DNA of 22,342 nt from a virus, in the IMG/VR virus record IMGVR_UViG_3300022602_004665, positions 1-22,342 of that record; one strand, given 5' to 3'. A program made the translations under genes and the position numbers. The notes beneath the pieces were generated by a model. The model was given only the letters and a program-made list of their open reading frames with translations, made no database searches and had not been told where the DNA came from. Every line of letters starts with the position of its first letter. Position 1 is the stretch's first letter. Shown piece by piece: positions 1 through 8,399 of this stretch.

Positions 1-1
1 A

Positions 2-82
2 AAAGCGTTTGATAGGGCGGATGCGTTGCATGCCGCAAGAGCCAAGGAAACTACTTCTTTGTGGCGTTTGGCTGCTAAATAA
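2..82 (+). CDS. C-terminal end of an unidentified chromosomal gene (partial)
   Basis: An open frame enters from the left edge and stops at TAA 80-82, giving 26 residues that end in SLWRLAAK. I cannot assign a family from so short a piece. It is followed at once by an intrinsic terminator and then by the candidate attachment site, so it is probably the last host gene before the integrated element. Confidence 0.5.
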   Translation, partial: KAFDRADALHAARAKETTSLWRLAAK

Positions 83-85
83 ACA

Positions 86-112
86 AAACCCCTCTAAAAA
101 TCAGAGGGGTTT
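86..112 (+). terminator. Intrinsic terminator after the flanking host gene
   Basis: A perfect 9-bp stem, AAACCCCTC (86-94) with GAGGGGTTT (104-112), closes a 9-nt loop and starts 3 nt after the stop codon of the preceding frame. The A-run on one side and T-run on the other mean it could act in both directions. Confidence 0.85.
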
Positions 113-120
113 GCTTTAAT

Positions 121-144
121 TGGTGGGTCGGCGGAGATCGAACT
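121..144 (-). other. Candidate attachment site: degenerate tRNA 3' end
   Basis: Read on the minus strand, this stretch has a T-loop-like TTCGA, a T-stem/acceptor-like segment and a terminal GACCCACCA, as in a tRNA 3' end. The spacing is one base short of a normal T-arm and no upstream tRNA body follows, so it is not a tRNA gene. Tyrosine recombinases commonly use tRNA 3' ends as attachment sites and leave such a fragment at the distal junction. The integrase at the opposite end of the window fits. The matching copy would lie beyond the right edge and cannot be seen. Confidence 0.5.
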
Positions 145-192
145 AAACGCCATTTTGTAGCCCAAAATCATATGGTTACGTGCGACCAAAAA

Positions 193-230
193 GGTACGAA
201 TTTCAAAGAGTACCCCCAAAAATACCCCCA
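193..230. repeat. Short repeats beside the att site; possible integrase arm sites
   Basis: TACCCCCA occurs twice, at 211-218 and 223-230, 12 bp apart. An inverted pair GGTAC (193-197) / GTACC (210-214) adjoins them. Paired short direct repeats just inside an attachment site are where tyrosine recombinase arm-type sites are expected. That role is inferred from position only. Confidence 0.35.
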
Positions 231-301
231 GTCACACTGCCTACATACTAGCTGAGTTTTCATGGGGTATAAGATTTAACTTAATAAATTTGAAATAAAT
301 T

Positions 302-1075
302 ATGCGAAGAATCCCAGATGACAACCTAGCGTACCCGGTTCTTATAACTGCTGGGATATCTTGTGGATCAGGTTTCTATGTTAATTCTGATCAATCGATA
401 TATTTAGTTACCGCAAGGCACGTTCTTATTAATAAGGACACAAACACTTTCTTTTCGAAAGTAATTGAGCTTAGCTCGTATTCAAAGAATTTAAAGGACT
501 CAGTTTCTAACATACTTTCGGTAGATCTAGCATTGATTGAGGGCTGCGGCCTACTAAAATCTGATTTAAGCCTAGATGTGTTGGTTATGAAAATAGGTGA
601 TGTAGATTCAGATACCTTTATGTTTTCAACCTCTGTGGGGGTTGTTGTAAAGCAAGTATCTCAGTTGGGAATTATTGGAGTACAGCTTCAAAATATAAAG
701 CGCTACTCCGACATCCTTATTGCAAATGATGTCTTTGTATTTGGTTATCCAGTCTCAATTGGACTGAAGTATCTTCCGCAATTTGACTACTCCCGTCCAC
801 TACTTCGCGCAGGAATTATTGCTGGCATTAACGATGCAGTTAGATCGATTGTTCTTGATTGCCCCGTTTATCCTGGAAATAGCGGTGGACCAGTAGTTGA
901 GGTGGAGCAGGAGGGCTTCGAATATCGTTACAAAATTATTGGAGTTGTAATAGAGTATGTGCCAGCAATTTCGCAAGTCGTTGGATCAACATCATCGGAG
1001 GCAATAGTCAACTCTGGCTATTCTATTGCGGCCTCTATGGATCGAGTCTTAGAGCTGATACTAGAAATTAAATAA
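302..1075 (+). CDS. Trypsin-like (chymotrypsin-fold) serine protease, cytoplasmic type
   Basis: A 257-residue protein with the full catalytic triad pattern of the trypsin/HtrA fold: GSGFYV at 22-27 and TARHV with His40, Asp92 in LDVLVMK, and PGNSGGP with Ser194. There is no signal peptide, membrane segment or PDZ domain, so it should act in the cytoplasm as a small single-domain peptidase. The ATG at 302 lacks a clear Shine-Dalgarno sequence. The gene is the first cargo inside the candidate att site and converges with the DUF1488 gene, 10 bp away. Trypsin-fold domains are found in several bacterial anti-phage systems, usually joined to or beside a sensor. Here no sensor partner is adjacent, so a defence role is inference from location. 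The peptidase assignment is firm; the substrate is unknown. Confidence 0.85.
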   Translation: MRRIPDDNLAYPVLITAGISCGSGFYVNSDQSIYLVTARHVLINKDTNTFFSKVIELSSYSKNLKDSVSNILSVDLALIEGCGLLKSDLSLDVLVMKIGDVDSDTFMFSTSVGVVVKQVSQLGIIGVQLQNIKRYSDILIANDVFVFGYPVSIGLKYLPQFDYSRPLLRAGIIAGINDAVRSIVLDCPVYPGNSGGPVVEVEQEGFEYRYKIIGVVIEYVPAISQVVGSTSSEAIVNSGYSIAASMDRVLELILEIK

Positions 1076-1085
1076 CAAAAAAATT

Positions 1086-1349
1086 TTAGACATTAGCAAA
1101 CATGCTGGTTTTAATAATGACATCGCCCTCTATTCCTGCTTCAATTATTTGAACTGCCTTCTTTTGAATTATCTGTCTATTCGCCTCAAAAATAGCAACT
1201 AAGTTCGGATTATTGTTTGCGCTATAGTGATCTTGGAGTGTTTCTTGGCTAACCACGATCCTTCTGCGTTGCCCATCTACTATTGCGTTAAAGCACACAG
1301 ACATAGTTATTGGGTCAAACATAGAGTTCTCTAAAAATTGAATATTCAT
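1086..1349 (-). CDS. DUF1488 family protein
   Basis: An 87-residue protein matching the layout of the DUF1488 family: an N-terminal hydrophobic stretch beginning MNIQFL, a beta-rich middle (VDGQRRRIVVSQETLQDHY), then an alpha-helical EANRQIIQKKAVQIIEAG segment. The family is common in Burkholderiales, is not an enzyme of known activity, and its function is unknown. The start is supported by an AGGA about 7 nt upstream of the ATG. It lies 20 bp downstream of the secreted repeat protein on the same strand, so the two are probably cotranscribed. Confidence 0.75.
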   Translation of the reverse strand: MNIQFLENSMFDPITMSVCFNAIVDGQRRRIVVSQETLQDHYSANNNPNLVAIFEANRQIIQKKAVQIIEAGIEGDVIIKTSMFANV

Positions 1350-1369
1350 ATCTTTTCCTAATTGGTTGG

Positions 1370-1672
1370 TTACCAGCCCTTGATGCTAGGCGCTTGATTC
1401 ACCTGTGGGGGCGTTCCAATTGTCGTATTTGGTGGAGTTGTAATCGGCGCTTGGATATTTCCTTGATATTGACCCTGAGGCCCATAGAAATTTGTTTGGT
1501 TGCCTTGCACTTGAGCTGACCCCTGAAATGCTCCGGTGGCACTGTAGGAGTTAGACACTCCATTAGGAGAGGTTTGTATATAACCTTTGTACTCACCGTT
1601 AGGCCCATAAATGGCCTGACTATAGGCAGCCCCCGAGATGAGTAGCAAGACCAAGCAAAATTGATATTTCAT
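1370..1672 (-). CDS. Small secreted Tyr/Gly/Gln-rich repeat protein
   Basis: A 100-residue protein with a clear Sec signal peptide: a Lys near the start, hydrophobic core FCLVLLLISG, and likely cleavage after AYS (about residue 18). The mature part carries three imperfect 12-residue repeats of the form Y-G-P-x-G-x-Y-x-G-x-I-Q at 22-33, 43-54 and 63-74, then a Pro/Thr-rich tail. No enzyme motif is present. A GGGGGA ribosome binding site sits about 7 nt before the ATG. The protein is probably periplasmic or surface-exposed. The repeat resembles short glycine-rich envelope proteins of unknown role, and I do not recognise a named family. Confidence 0.7.
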   Translation of the reverse strand: MKYQFCLVLLLISGAAYSQAIYGPNGEYKGYIQTSPNGVSNSYSATGAFQGSAQVQGNQTNFYGPQGQYQGNIQAPITTPPNTTIGTPPQVNQAPSIKGW

Positions 1673-1806
1673 TAACTTATCCCCCGTTTATGGTAACAAG
1701 TGTGTGCCTTTAGAGCCCTACATGGTGAGCTATAAGCTCAAGAAAAATTAAAAATCTACTAAATTTTATAAAAAGAGCCAAATAAAGAAATTTGAAATAC
1801 CCTTAA

Positions 1807-1834
1807 TTGATATTGTTATTATGGTTAGTATAAA
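1807..1834 (+). promoter_or_regulatory. Sigma70-type promoter for the hsd operon
   Basis: TTGATA (1807-1812), a 16-bp spacer and TATAAA (1829-1834) put the transcription start near 1841. That lies downstream of the alternative in-frame ATG at 1821 and upstream of the ATG at 1878, so it helps choose the hsdR start. A small TGAGCT-ATA-AGCTCA hairpin lies further upstream at 1726-1740. Confidence 0.55.
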
Positions 1835-1877
1835 ACCAAGTTTTGACATTTATTTGATAATTAATAATGTATTTTAT

Positions 1878-4661
1878 ATGGCCTTAAATCAAAACCCAGA
1901 GCAGCTTGCTCGCGATCAAATTGATGTCTTATTAAGGCAATCGGGTTGGGCTGTGCAAAATCTCAAAAATATTAATCTTAATGAAGGCCTTGGTCAGGCA
2001 ATAAGAGAATATCAAACTGATGTAGGTCCAGCGGATTATGTACTGTTTGTAAATAAAAAAGCGGTGGGTGTTATTGAGGCAAAGCGTGAAGCTGAGGGTC
2101 ATCATTTAACAAAGCATGAATCGCAAACAGAAGGTTATGCTGGCGCTAAATTAAAATGGGTAAATAATAAAGACCCGCTCCCCTTTTTATACGAGAGTAC
2201 CGGTGTTATTACTCGTTTTACAGATGCAAGAGATCCCAAGCCTCGATCTCATGAAGTGTTTAGTTTTCATCGTCCCGAAACCATTCAAGAGTGGCTGGAA
2301 CAAGGCGTTAGCCTCAAAGGACGTTTGCAGACAATTCCAACATTAAATCCAGAACACTTACCAGCGAGTGAATTGCATTTACGCGACTGTCAAGAAGTTG
2401 CGATTTCAAATCTTGAGTCATCATTTAAATTGGGACATCCACGAGCCCTTATTCAGATGGCTACTGGGGCTGGTAAGACATATACAGCAATCACAGCAAT
2501 ATATCGCTTACTTAAGTATGGAAATGCAAAGCGTATTTTGTTTTTAGTTGACACTAAAAACCTTGGTGAGCAGGCTGAACAAGAGATGATGTCGTATGTG
2601 CCAATTGATGACAACAGAAAATTTACAGAGCTTTATAACGTACAGAGATTAAAGTCCTCATTTATTGCCAAGGATAGTCAGGTATGTATTTGCACTATTC
2701 AGCGCCTTTATTCGATCCTCAAGGAGAAGGAGTTAGATGAGGCGACTGAGGAAAGTAATCCTGCTGAATTATTTCAAGCCAAAGCACCTATACCCGTTGT
2801 TTATAGTGAAAAGATTCCTCCAGAGTTTTTTGATTTTATTTTTATTGATGAGTGTCATCGCTCGATCTATAACCTTTGGCAGCAGGTTCTTGATTATTTC
2901 GATGCAAGCCTGATTGGCCTCACTGCAACGCCGGATAACCGTACATATGGTTTCTTTAAAAAGAATGTAGTGAGTGACTATAGCCATGAAAAAGCGGTGG
3001 CGGATGGCGTTAATGTGGGAAATGAGGTTTACGTAATTGATACCCAAGTTACTCAGCAGGGTGCAGTCATTCCAGCTAAATTACTAGTCGAGAGACGTGA
3101 GAAATTAACGCGTAAAAAACGCTGGGAACAACAAGATGAGGATGAGCAGTATTCAGCAACTCAGCTTGATCGCAATATTGTTAATCCGGATCAAATTAGG
3201 ACGGTAATTCGCACATTCCGAGATAAATTGCCGGAAATATTTCCAGGGCGAACTGAGGTTCCTAAAACGCTCATTTTTGCCAAAACTGATAGTCATGCTG
3301 ATGACATCATTCAAACGGTAAGAGAAGAGTTTGGTGAAGGTAATGCCTTTTGTAAAAAGATTACCTACAAAATCGACGAAGATCCTAAGTCGGTCCTCGC
3401 TCAATTTCGGAATGACTACTATCCGCGTATAGCGGTAACGGTTGATATGGTTGCTACAGGAACCGATGTCAGGCCTCTAGAGTGCCTTCTCTTCATGAGA
3501 GATGTGAAGAGTCGCAATTACTTTGAGCAAATGAAAGGGCGTGGAACTCGCACCCTGGATCTAGATGATCTGAGAAAGGTCACGCCTTCAGCTGTAAGTG
3601 CAAAAACACACTATGTCATTGTTGATGCTGTTGGTGTAACTAAATCTTTAAAAACCGCAAGTCAGCCATTAATTACAAAGCCTACGATCCCTTTAAAAGA
3701 TCTAGCCATGAGCATCATGATGGGCGCCACGGATGAAGATACAGTGAGCTCGTTAGCAGCGCGTTTAGCCAGATTGACTAAGCAACTTGATCCTGATGAT
3801 CAAAGACAAATTCGTCTTGCGGCTGGAGGTTTAGAGTTAACTCAAATTGTGGGGCAGCTTTTTAGCTCAATTGATGCGGATAATGTGGAGGCTAAAGCAT
3901 TGGATTTGGCAGGTCTCCCTGCGGGATCTGAATTAAGCGAAGAAAAACTGCAGGCAGCACAAGCCCAATTAGTATCAACGGTTGCGCAAGTCTTCAATGG
4001 ACCATTGGTTGATCTGATTGATTCCATTAGGCGCGAGAAAGAGCAGACAATTGATCGGGATAATTTAGATGTGCTGCTTAGAGCTGAATGGGATAAGGAT
4101 TCAGCTTCAAACGCACAAGCCATGGTTGATGAGTTTGCTGAGTACTTGAAGGCAAATCAAGATAGCATCACGGCTTTGACAATATTCTTTAGTCAGCCAT
4201 ATCGCAGACGTGAGCTAAGTTTTGATTTAATTCGGCAGGTTCTGGATAAGTTGAAGCTGGATAAGCCCAAACTAGCCCCATTAAGGATTTGGCATGCCTA
4301 TCGGCAATTGGATGAGTACAAAGGCTCTCAGCCAGCAAATGAGCTAACTGCATTAGTGGCTTTAATTCGCAGGGTATGTGAAATAGATAGCAAGATCTCG
4401 CCATTTGATGAAACAGTGCGCCGGAATTTCCAAAACTGGGTAATGAAACATCACTCTGGTGGCGGGGAGAAGTTTAATGAGGAGCAAATGCAATGGTTAA
4501 GGATGATCCGTGATCATGTGGCAAACTCTTTCCATATAGAGCGTAATGACTTGGAAATGTCACCCTTTGATGGGCAAGGCGGATTGGGAAAAATGTATCA
4601 ACTGTTTGGTGAAAAGATGGATCCCCTGATTGATGAATTGAATGAAGTGTTGGTTGCTTAA
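1878..4661 (+). CDS. hsdR: Type I restriction enzyme, R subunit (HsdR)
   Basis: The motor and nuclease subunit of a type I restriction-modification complex, which translocates and cuts DNA lacking the host methylation. The 927-residue product has an N-terminal PD-(D/E)xK nuclease (Asp53 in ADYVLF; Glu67 and Lys69 in IEAKR). A superfamily 2 helicase follows: Walker A MATGAGKT (194-201), DECH box (324-327), TATP (349-352), VATGTDV (525-531) and arginine-finger motif QMKGRGTR (551-558). A long helical C-terminus probably binds the methylase core. Every catalytic residue I can check is present. I chose the ATG at 1878 because MALNQNPEQLARD is the family-like N-terminus and the promoter's start point falls after the ATG at 1821; neither ATG has a good ribosome site. 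It heads an R-S-M operon. Confidence 0.95.
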   Translation: MALNQNPEQLARDQIDVLLRQSGWAVQNLKNINLNEGLGQAIREYQTDVGPADYVLFVNKKAVGVIEAKREAEGHHLTKHESQTEGYAGAKLKWVNNKDPLPFLYESTGVITRFTDARDPKPRSHEVFSFHRPETIQEWLEQGVSLKGRLQTIPTLNPEHLPASELHLRDCQEVAISNLESSFKLGHPRALIQMATGAGKTYTAITAIYRLLKYGNAKRILFLVDTKNLGEQAEQEMMSYVPIDDNRKFTELYNVQRLKSSFIAKDSQVCICTIQRLYSILKEKELDEATEESNPAELFQAKAPIPVVYSEKIPPEFFDFIFIDECHRSIYNLWQQVLDYFDASLIGLTATPDNRTYGFFKKNVVSDYSHEKAVADGVNVGNEVYVIDTQVTQQGAVIPAKLLVERREKLTRKKRWEQQDEDEQYSATQLDRNIVNPDQIRTVIRTFRDKLPEIFPGRTEVPKTLIFAKTDSHADDIIQTVREEFGEGNAFCKKITYKIDEDPKSVLAQFRNDYYPRIAVTVDMVATGTDVRPLECLLFMRDVKSRNYFEQMKGRGTRTLDLDDLRKVTPSAVSAKTHYVIVDAVGVTKSLKTASQPLITKPTIPLKDLAMSIMMGATDEDTVSSLAARLARLTKQLDPDDQRQIRLAAGGLELTQIVGQLFSSIDADNVEAKALDLAGLPAGSELSEEKLQAAQAQLVSTVAQVFNGPLVDLIDSIRREKEQTIDRDNLDVLLRAEWDKDSASNAQAMVDEFAEYLKANQDSITALTIFFSQPYRRRELSFDLIRQVLDKLKLDKPKLAPLRIWHAYRQLDEYKGSQPANELTALVALIRRVCEIDSKISPFDETVRRNFQNWVMKHHSGGGEKFNEEQMQWLRMIRDHVANSFHIERNDLEMSPFDGQGGLGKMYQLFGEKMDPLIDELNEVLVA

Positions 4662-4663
4662 GA

Positions 4664-6142
4664 ATGTCTGGGATAAAGACTAAAGTTCCATCTTCATGGG
4701 AGCTTGTAAAGCTTGGTGACTTTGTAGAGAGCCAAAAAGGGAAAAAGCCTAAAAACGAAGCTAAGAATGAGTCTTCTTCGCACCCAATTCCATATGTAGA
4801 TATTCAGGCTTTTGAGGAGAAGATTGTCCGCACATGGACGGATGGCGTAGGGTGCCATCCATGTTACGAGTCTGACTTTTTAATGGTTTGGGACGGGTCT
4901 CGATCTGGTTTGGTTGGGAAAGGGATGAATGGCGCTCTTGGGAGTACTCTAGTACGCATTAACTTTCCAATGATGGTGAATGATTACGCATACTATTTTT
5001 TGCAGTCGAAATATCAGCAAATAAATACGAGAGCCAAAGGAAGTGGGACGCCCCACGTAGACCCTGATTTACTTTGGAACTATGACTTCCCGATTCCGCC
5101 GTTGGCTGAGCAACATCGGATCGTCCAAAAAATTGAAGAATTATTTTCTGAGCTTGAGAGTGGGATTGATAACCTTAAGCTCGCACAAGTGCAGCTTAAG
5201 GTTTATCGCCAAGCCTTACTAAAGGATGCTTTTGAGGGTAAATTGACTGCTCAATGGCGAGAAAAAATACTGGGAAATATTGAGACTGCTTTTGAATTAA
5301 AAAAAAGAATTCGGCTGGAGGCGATAGATTTATACCAACGTGAATTTTCCCTATGGAAATCATCTGCAAAGGTTAGGCGGAAACCTCGACCTTTGAAATT
5401 TCCTCCTGAACTAGTATTAGAGGAGCGTCAAAAATTATGCAATTTACCTGATTGCTGGTCTTTTGAAAAATTGGGTGAATTATTTAAGGTTTATGTTGGC
5501 TCCACCCCTAGTAGAAAGTCTGCGGATTTTTGGGGGGGGTCGATTCCATGGATATCCAGCGGGGAAGTTTCCTTTTGCTCGATAAACGATACAAAAGAGA
5601 AAATTACGCAGCGTGGCTATGAGAGCATTTCTGCGCATATTCATCCTCCTGGAACCTTAATGTTGGCGATGATTGGTGAGGGTAAAACCCGCGGACAAGT
5701 TGCCATTTTGGGTGTCGAGGCATCACATAATCAAAATACCGCAGCAATTAGAGTTGCTGGGTCTGGGGTTCCCCCTCTTTATTTATATCACTACCTTACC
5801 TATTGCTATGAGAATACAAGAAAACTGGGGTCAGGCAATAACCAAAAAGCACTTAATATGGATAGGGTTGAAAATTTAATATTTCCATTGACTAGTATTC
5901 GGGAGATGGAAGAAGTGGTCCAAATTATTGATCAAAAACTTTCAATAATTGAAGCATTTGATGGAAATATTAAAACCGCAATAAATTGCTCCGAAAGCCT
6001 TCGCCAAGCTATCCTCCAAAAAGCCTTTTCTGGAAAATTGGTCCCTCAAGACCCAAATGACGAGCCGGCATCTAAATTGCTCTCCCGCATTAAAGCGGAA
6101 GTTTCTAAATCAAAACTCTCTAAAAAGAAAAAAGTCCAATGA
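4664..6142 (+). CDS. hsdS: Type I restriction-modification specificity subunit (HsdS)
   Basis: The DNA-recognition subunit, which directs both methylation and restriction to a bipartite target. The 492 residues show the standard two-repeat plan. Target-recognition domain 1 covers about 10-145 and ends in the FPIPPLAEQHRIV motif. A central helical spacer at about 150-200 includes QALLKDAFEGKLTAQWR. Domain 2 covers about 265-415. A distal helical repeat includes RQAILQKAFSGKL, echoing the central one. The full length and two intact domains argue for a functional bipartite specificity. It starts 2 bp after the hsdR stop and overlaps hsdM by 4 bp (ATGA), so translation is coupled. The recognised sequence cannot be read from the protein. 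Confidence 0.95.
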   Translation: MSGIKTKVPSSWELVKLGDFVESQKGKKPKNEAKNESSSHPIPYVDIQAFEEKIVRTWTDGVGCHPCYESDFLMVWDGSRSGLVGKGMNGALGSTLVRINFPMMVNDYAYYFLQSKYQQINTRAKGSGTPHVDPDLLWNYDFPIPPLAEQHRIVQKIEELFSELESGIDNLKLAQVQLKVYRQALLKDAFEGKLTAQWREKILGNIETAFELKKRIRLEAIDLYQREFSLWKSSAKVRRKPRPLKFPPELVLEERQKLCNLPDCWSFEKLGELFKVYVGSTPSRKSADFWGGSIPWISSGEVSFCSINDTKEKITQRGYESISAHIHPPGTLMLAMIGEGKTRGQVAILGVEASHNQNTAAIRVAGSGVPPLYLYHYLTYCYENTRKLGSGNNQKALNMDRVENLIFPLTSIREMEEVVQIIDQKLSIIEAFDGNIKTAINCSESLRQAILQKAFSGKLVPQDPNDEPASKLLSRIKAEVSKSKLSKKKKVQ

Positions 6143-7614
6143 ACGCCACTGCATCAATTGTTACCAAGGTCTGGAGTTTTTGTACCGTCCTCAAGGATGA
6201 TGGCGTTAGCTATGGGGACTATCTTGAGCAACTGACTTATTTAATCTTCCTAAAGATGGCTGATGAATATAGCCAGCCGCCTTATAGTCGAAAGGTTGCT
6301 ATACCTAAGGCATATGACTGGAGTAGCTTGAAGTCAAAGCGCGGCGCTGAGCTAGAGGTTCACTACGTGACTCTATTGCGTGAGCTTGCTAATAAGCCAG
6401 GAATGCTGGGCACTATATTTACTAAATCCCAAAACAAGATTCAGGACCCGGCCAAACTCTCTCGCCTTATTGAGTTAGTCAATGAGACTAAGTGGGTAAC
6501 AATGGGCGCGGATGTAAAAGGCGATATCTATGAGGGCTTACTGGAGCGTAACGCAGAGGATACTAAATCTGGAGCAGGGCAATACTTTACGCCTAGAGCT
6601 TTAATTAAGGCTATGGTTGAGTGTGTTAGGCCTCAACCGAGCAAAACTATTGCAGACCCAGCTGCAGGTACGGGCGGTTTTTTCTTGGCAGCCTATGACT
6701 TTCTAGTTAGCGCCTATCAAATGAATCAATCGCAAAAAGCATTTTTAAAGCGTGAAACTTTTTTTGGTAATGAGATTGTTGCTGGAACGCGTCGATTAGC
6801 CCTAATGAATATGTTCTTGCACAACATTGGGGAAATCGATGGTGAAAGTATGATTTCCCCTAATGATGCATTGGTAGCCGATAGTGGTAAGCGATTTGAT
6901 TACGTGCTGGCAAACCCGCCATTTGGTAAAAAAAGCTCCATGAGCTTTACGAATGATGAAGGTGAGCAGGAAAAAGACGAATTAACTTATAACCGCCAAG
7001 ATTTTTGGGCCACAACGTCCAATAAGCAGTTGAACTTCGTGCAACACATTCGCACTATGCTTAAAACTACTGGGCAGGCAGCAATAGTTGTTCCGGACAA
7101 TGTCTTATTTGAGGGCGGTGCCGGTGAGACAGTTCGCAAAAAGCTTTTAGAGAATACAGACTTGCATACGATTTTGCGTCTTCCAACGGGCATTTTCTAT
7201 GCTAACGGCGTGAAAGCAAACGTTTTATTTTTCGATAATCATGCGGCCAGTAAGGAGCCCTGGACTAAGGAAGTTTGGTTTTACGATTATCGAACTAATA
7301 TCCACCATACTCAGAAAAAGAAGCCATTACGGCCAGAAGATTTAAAGGAGTTTATTGACTGCTATAACCCGTTAGATCGCCATAAGCGTAAAGAACTGTG
7401 GAATGAGCAGAAAAATCCTGAAGGGCGCTGGCGTAAATTTAGCTATGAGCAAATTGTGGCGCGTGATAAGACAAGCTTAGACATATTTTGGTTGAAGGAT
7501 AAAAGTCTGGCTGATTTAGATAATCTGCCAGAGCCTGAGGTATTAGCCGAGGAAATTGTTCAAAATATTGAGGCTGCACTTAATAGTTTTAGGGAAGTAG
7601 CATCGGGGCTCTAA
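6139..7614 (+). CDS. hsdM: Type I restriction-modification N6-adenine methyltransferase (HsdM)
   Basis: Transfers a methyl group from S-adenosylmethionine to adenine N6 within the site read by HsdS, and forms the core of both the methylase and the restriction complex. The 491-residue protein has the N-terminal helical HsdM domain (about 1-120), the GQYFTPR motif (147-153), the AdoMet-binding motif DPAAGTGGFF (173-182) and the catalytic NPPF (259-262). The length is normal for the family and no motif is missing. The ATG overlaps the hsdS stop as ATGA. Having hsdR and hsdM in one intact operon suggests that restriction is active and self-protection is cosupplied. Confidence 0.95.
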   Translation: MNATASIVTKVWSFCTVLKDDGVSYGDYLEQLTYLIFLKMADEYSQPPYSRKVAIPKAYDWSSLKSKRGAELEVHYVTLLRELANKPGMLGTIFTKSQNKIQDPAKLSRLIELVNETKWVTMGADVKGDIYEGLLERNAEDTKSGAGQYFTPRALIKAMVECVRPQPSKTIADPAAGTGGFFLAAYDFLVSAYQMNQSQKAFLKRETFFGNEIVAGTRRLALMNMFLHNIGEIDGESMISPNDALVADSGKRFDYVLANPPFGKKSSMSFTNDEGEQEKDELTYNRQDFWATTSNKQLNFVQHIRTMLKTTGQAAIVVPDNVLFEGGAGETVRKKLLENTDLHTILRLPTGIFYANGVKANVLFFDNHAASKEPWTKEVWFYDYRTNIHHTQKKKPLRPEDLKEFIDCYNPLDRHKRKELWNEQKNPEGRWRKFSYEQIVARDKTSLDIFWLKDKSLADLDNLPEPEVLAEEIVQNIEAALNSFREVASGL

Positions 7615-7631
7615 TCAAATAAGGCGGGGAC

Positions 7632-8078
7632 ATGAAAACACTCTACATAGATATGGATAACGTATTGGTGGATTTTCCATCAGGTATCGCAAGAACTCCT
7701 GAGCACATACAAAACCAGTATGAAGATCGACTGGATGAAGTTCCAGGCATCTTCTATTTAATGGATCCAATTCCAGGGGCAATTGCCGCATATGAAGAGT
7801 TGGCCACCATGTTCGATACCTATATCCTTTCAACCGCACCCTGGGGCAATCCAAGTGCATGGTCTGATAAGTTGCTATGGGTAAAAGACTATCTAGGTAA
7901 GCCGGCATACAAACGCTTAATCCTAAGTCACCATAAGAATCTAAATGATGGAGATTTCTTGGTCGATGATCGTCTTAAAAACGGTGTAGATCGATTCAAG
8001 GGTGAACATATTCACTTTGCCACCCCTGATTTTCCTGACTGGGAAACTGTTGTCCGTTATTTAAAGACCAAAGCCTAG
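7632..8078 (+). CDS. 5'(3')-deoxyribonucleotidase, NT5C type (HAD superfamily)
   Basis: Predicted to remove phosphate from (deoxy)nucleoside monophosphates in the cytoplasm. The 148-residue protein has the HAD signature motifs of the NT5C family: DMDNVLVD at 7-14 with nucleophile Asp7 and acid/base Asp9, Ser67-Thr68 in STAP, and the acidic VDDR at 111-114. The start has a strong GGCGGGG ribosome site, and the gene begins only 17 bp after hsdM with no terminator between, so it probably belongs to the hsd transcript. Its stop codon overlaps that of the opposing gene (CTAG). Such enzymes occur in phages and bacteria in nucleotide salvage. Why it sits in an R-M operon is unclear, and nucleotide-pool adjustment is only a guess. 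Confidence 0.85.
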   Translation: MKTLYIDMDNVLVDFPSGIARTPEHIQNQYEDRLDEVPGIFYLMDPIPGAIAAYEELATMFDTYILSTAPWGNPSAWSDKLLWVKDYLGKPAYKRLILSHHKNLNDGDFLVDDRLKNGVDRFKGEHIHFATPDFPDWETVVRYLKTKA

Positions 8079-8395
8079 AGCATTTTTATAGCGCTATTGC
8101 AGTCTAGCTTGGCTTTGCTTTCGAGATATTCATATGGATCAAAGGCATCGAGACTATTAAGCCCGCGAATGCATGGGACCGGCCCATAATTTAAATACGC
8201 TTGCATCAAAGCTTGTCCAGTAAGATATGAAAATCGCGGTTTGCATAAGACCCGATCAATTACTCTCCTGCATGCATCGACGGCATCCGCCAGATCTTCA
8301 TAGTCCCCAATTTGAATCCAGGCGCTCTCATCCAGGGGGCGGTTATGGTCAAAGACCTCAACACTAAGGCACTTCGATAAATTTACTACATGCAT
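8075..8395 (-). CDS. Hypothetical protein of the AlpA cluster
   Basis: A 106-residue acidic protein with no motif I recognise; it carries a DYEDLADAVDACRRVIDR helix and a proline/glycine-bearing C-terminus. I start it at the ATG at 8395 because an AGGAG (8406-8402) lies exactly 6 nt upstream. A longer in-frame version reaching 8530 would run through the AlpA gene and is unlikely. An ATG at 8401 directly abuts the AGGAG and is too close to be used. The ribosome site is buried in a 10-bp hairpin (see 8400-8444), so translation may be conditional. It lies 58 bp downstream of alpA and probably shares its transcript. Confidence 0.65.
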   Translation of the reverse strand: MHVVNLSKCLSVEVFDHNRPLDESAWIQIGDYEDLADAVDACRRVIDRVLCKPRFSYLTGQALMQAYLNYGPVPCIRGLNSLDAFDPYEYLESKAKLDCNSAIKML

Positions 8396-8399
8396 AGTC

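Noticed and set aside
121-144. Complete tRNA gene
   Set aside because: Only the 3' end is recognisable, the T-arm is a base short and no D-arm or anticodon arm follows.
1821-1877. Longer start for hsdR at ATG 1821
   Set aside because: The TTGATA-TATAAA promoter would start transcription near 1841, after this ATG, and the added residues do not look like the family N-terminus.
7615-7908. Minus-strand open frame opposite the nucleotidase gene
   Set aside because: It is antisense to a protein with clear HAD motifs and has no start signal or recognisable domain.
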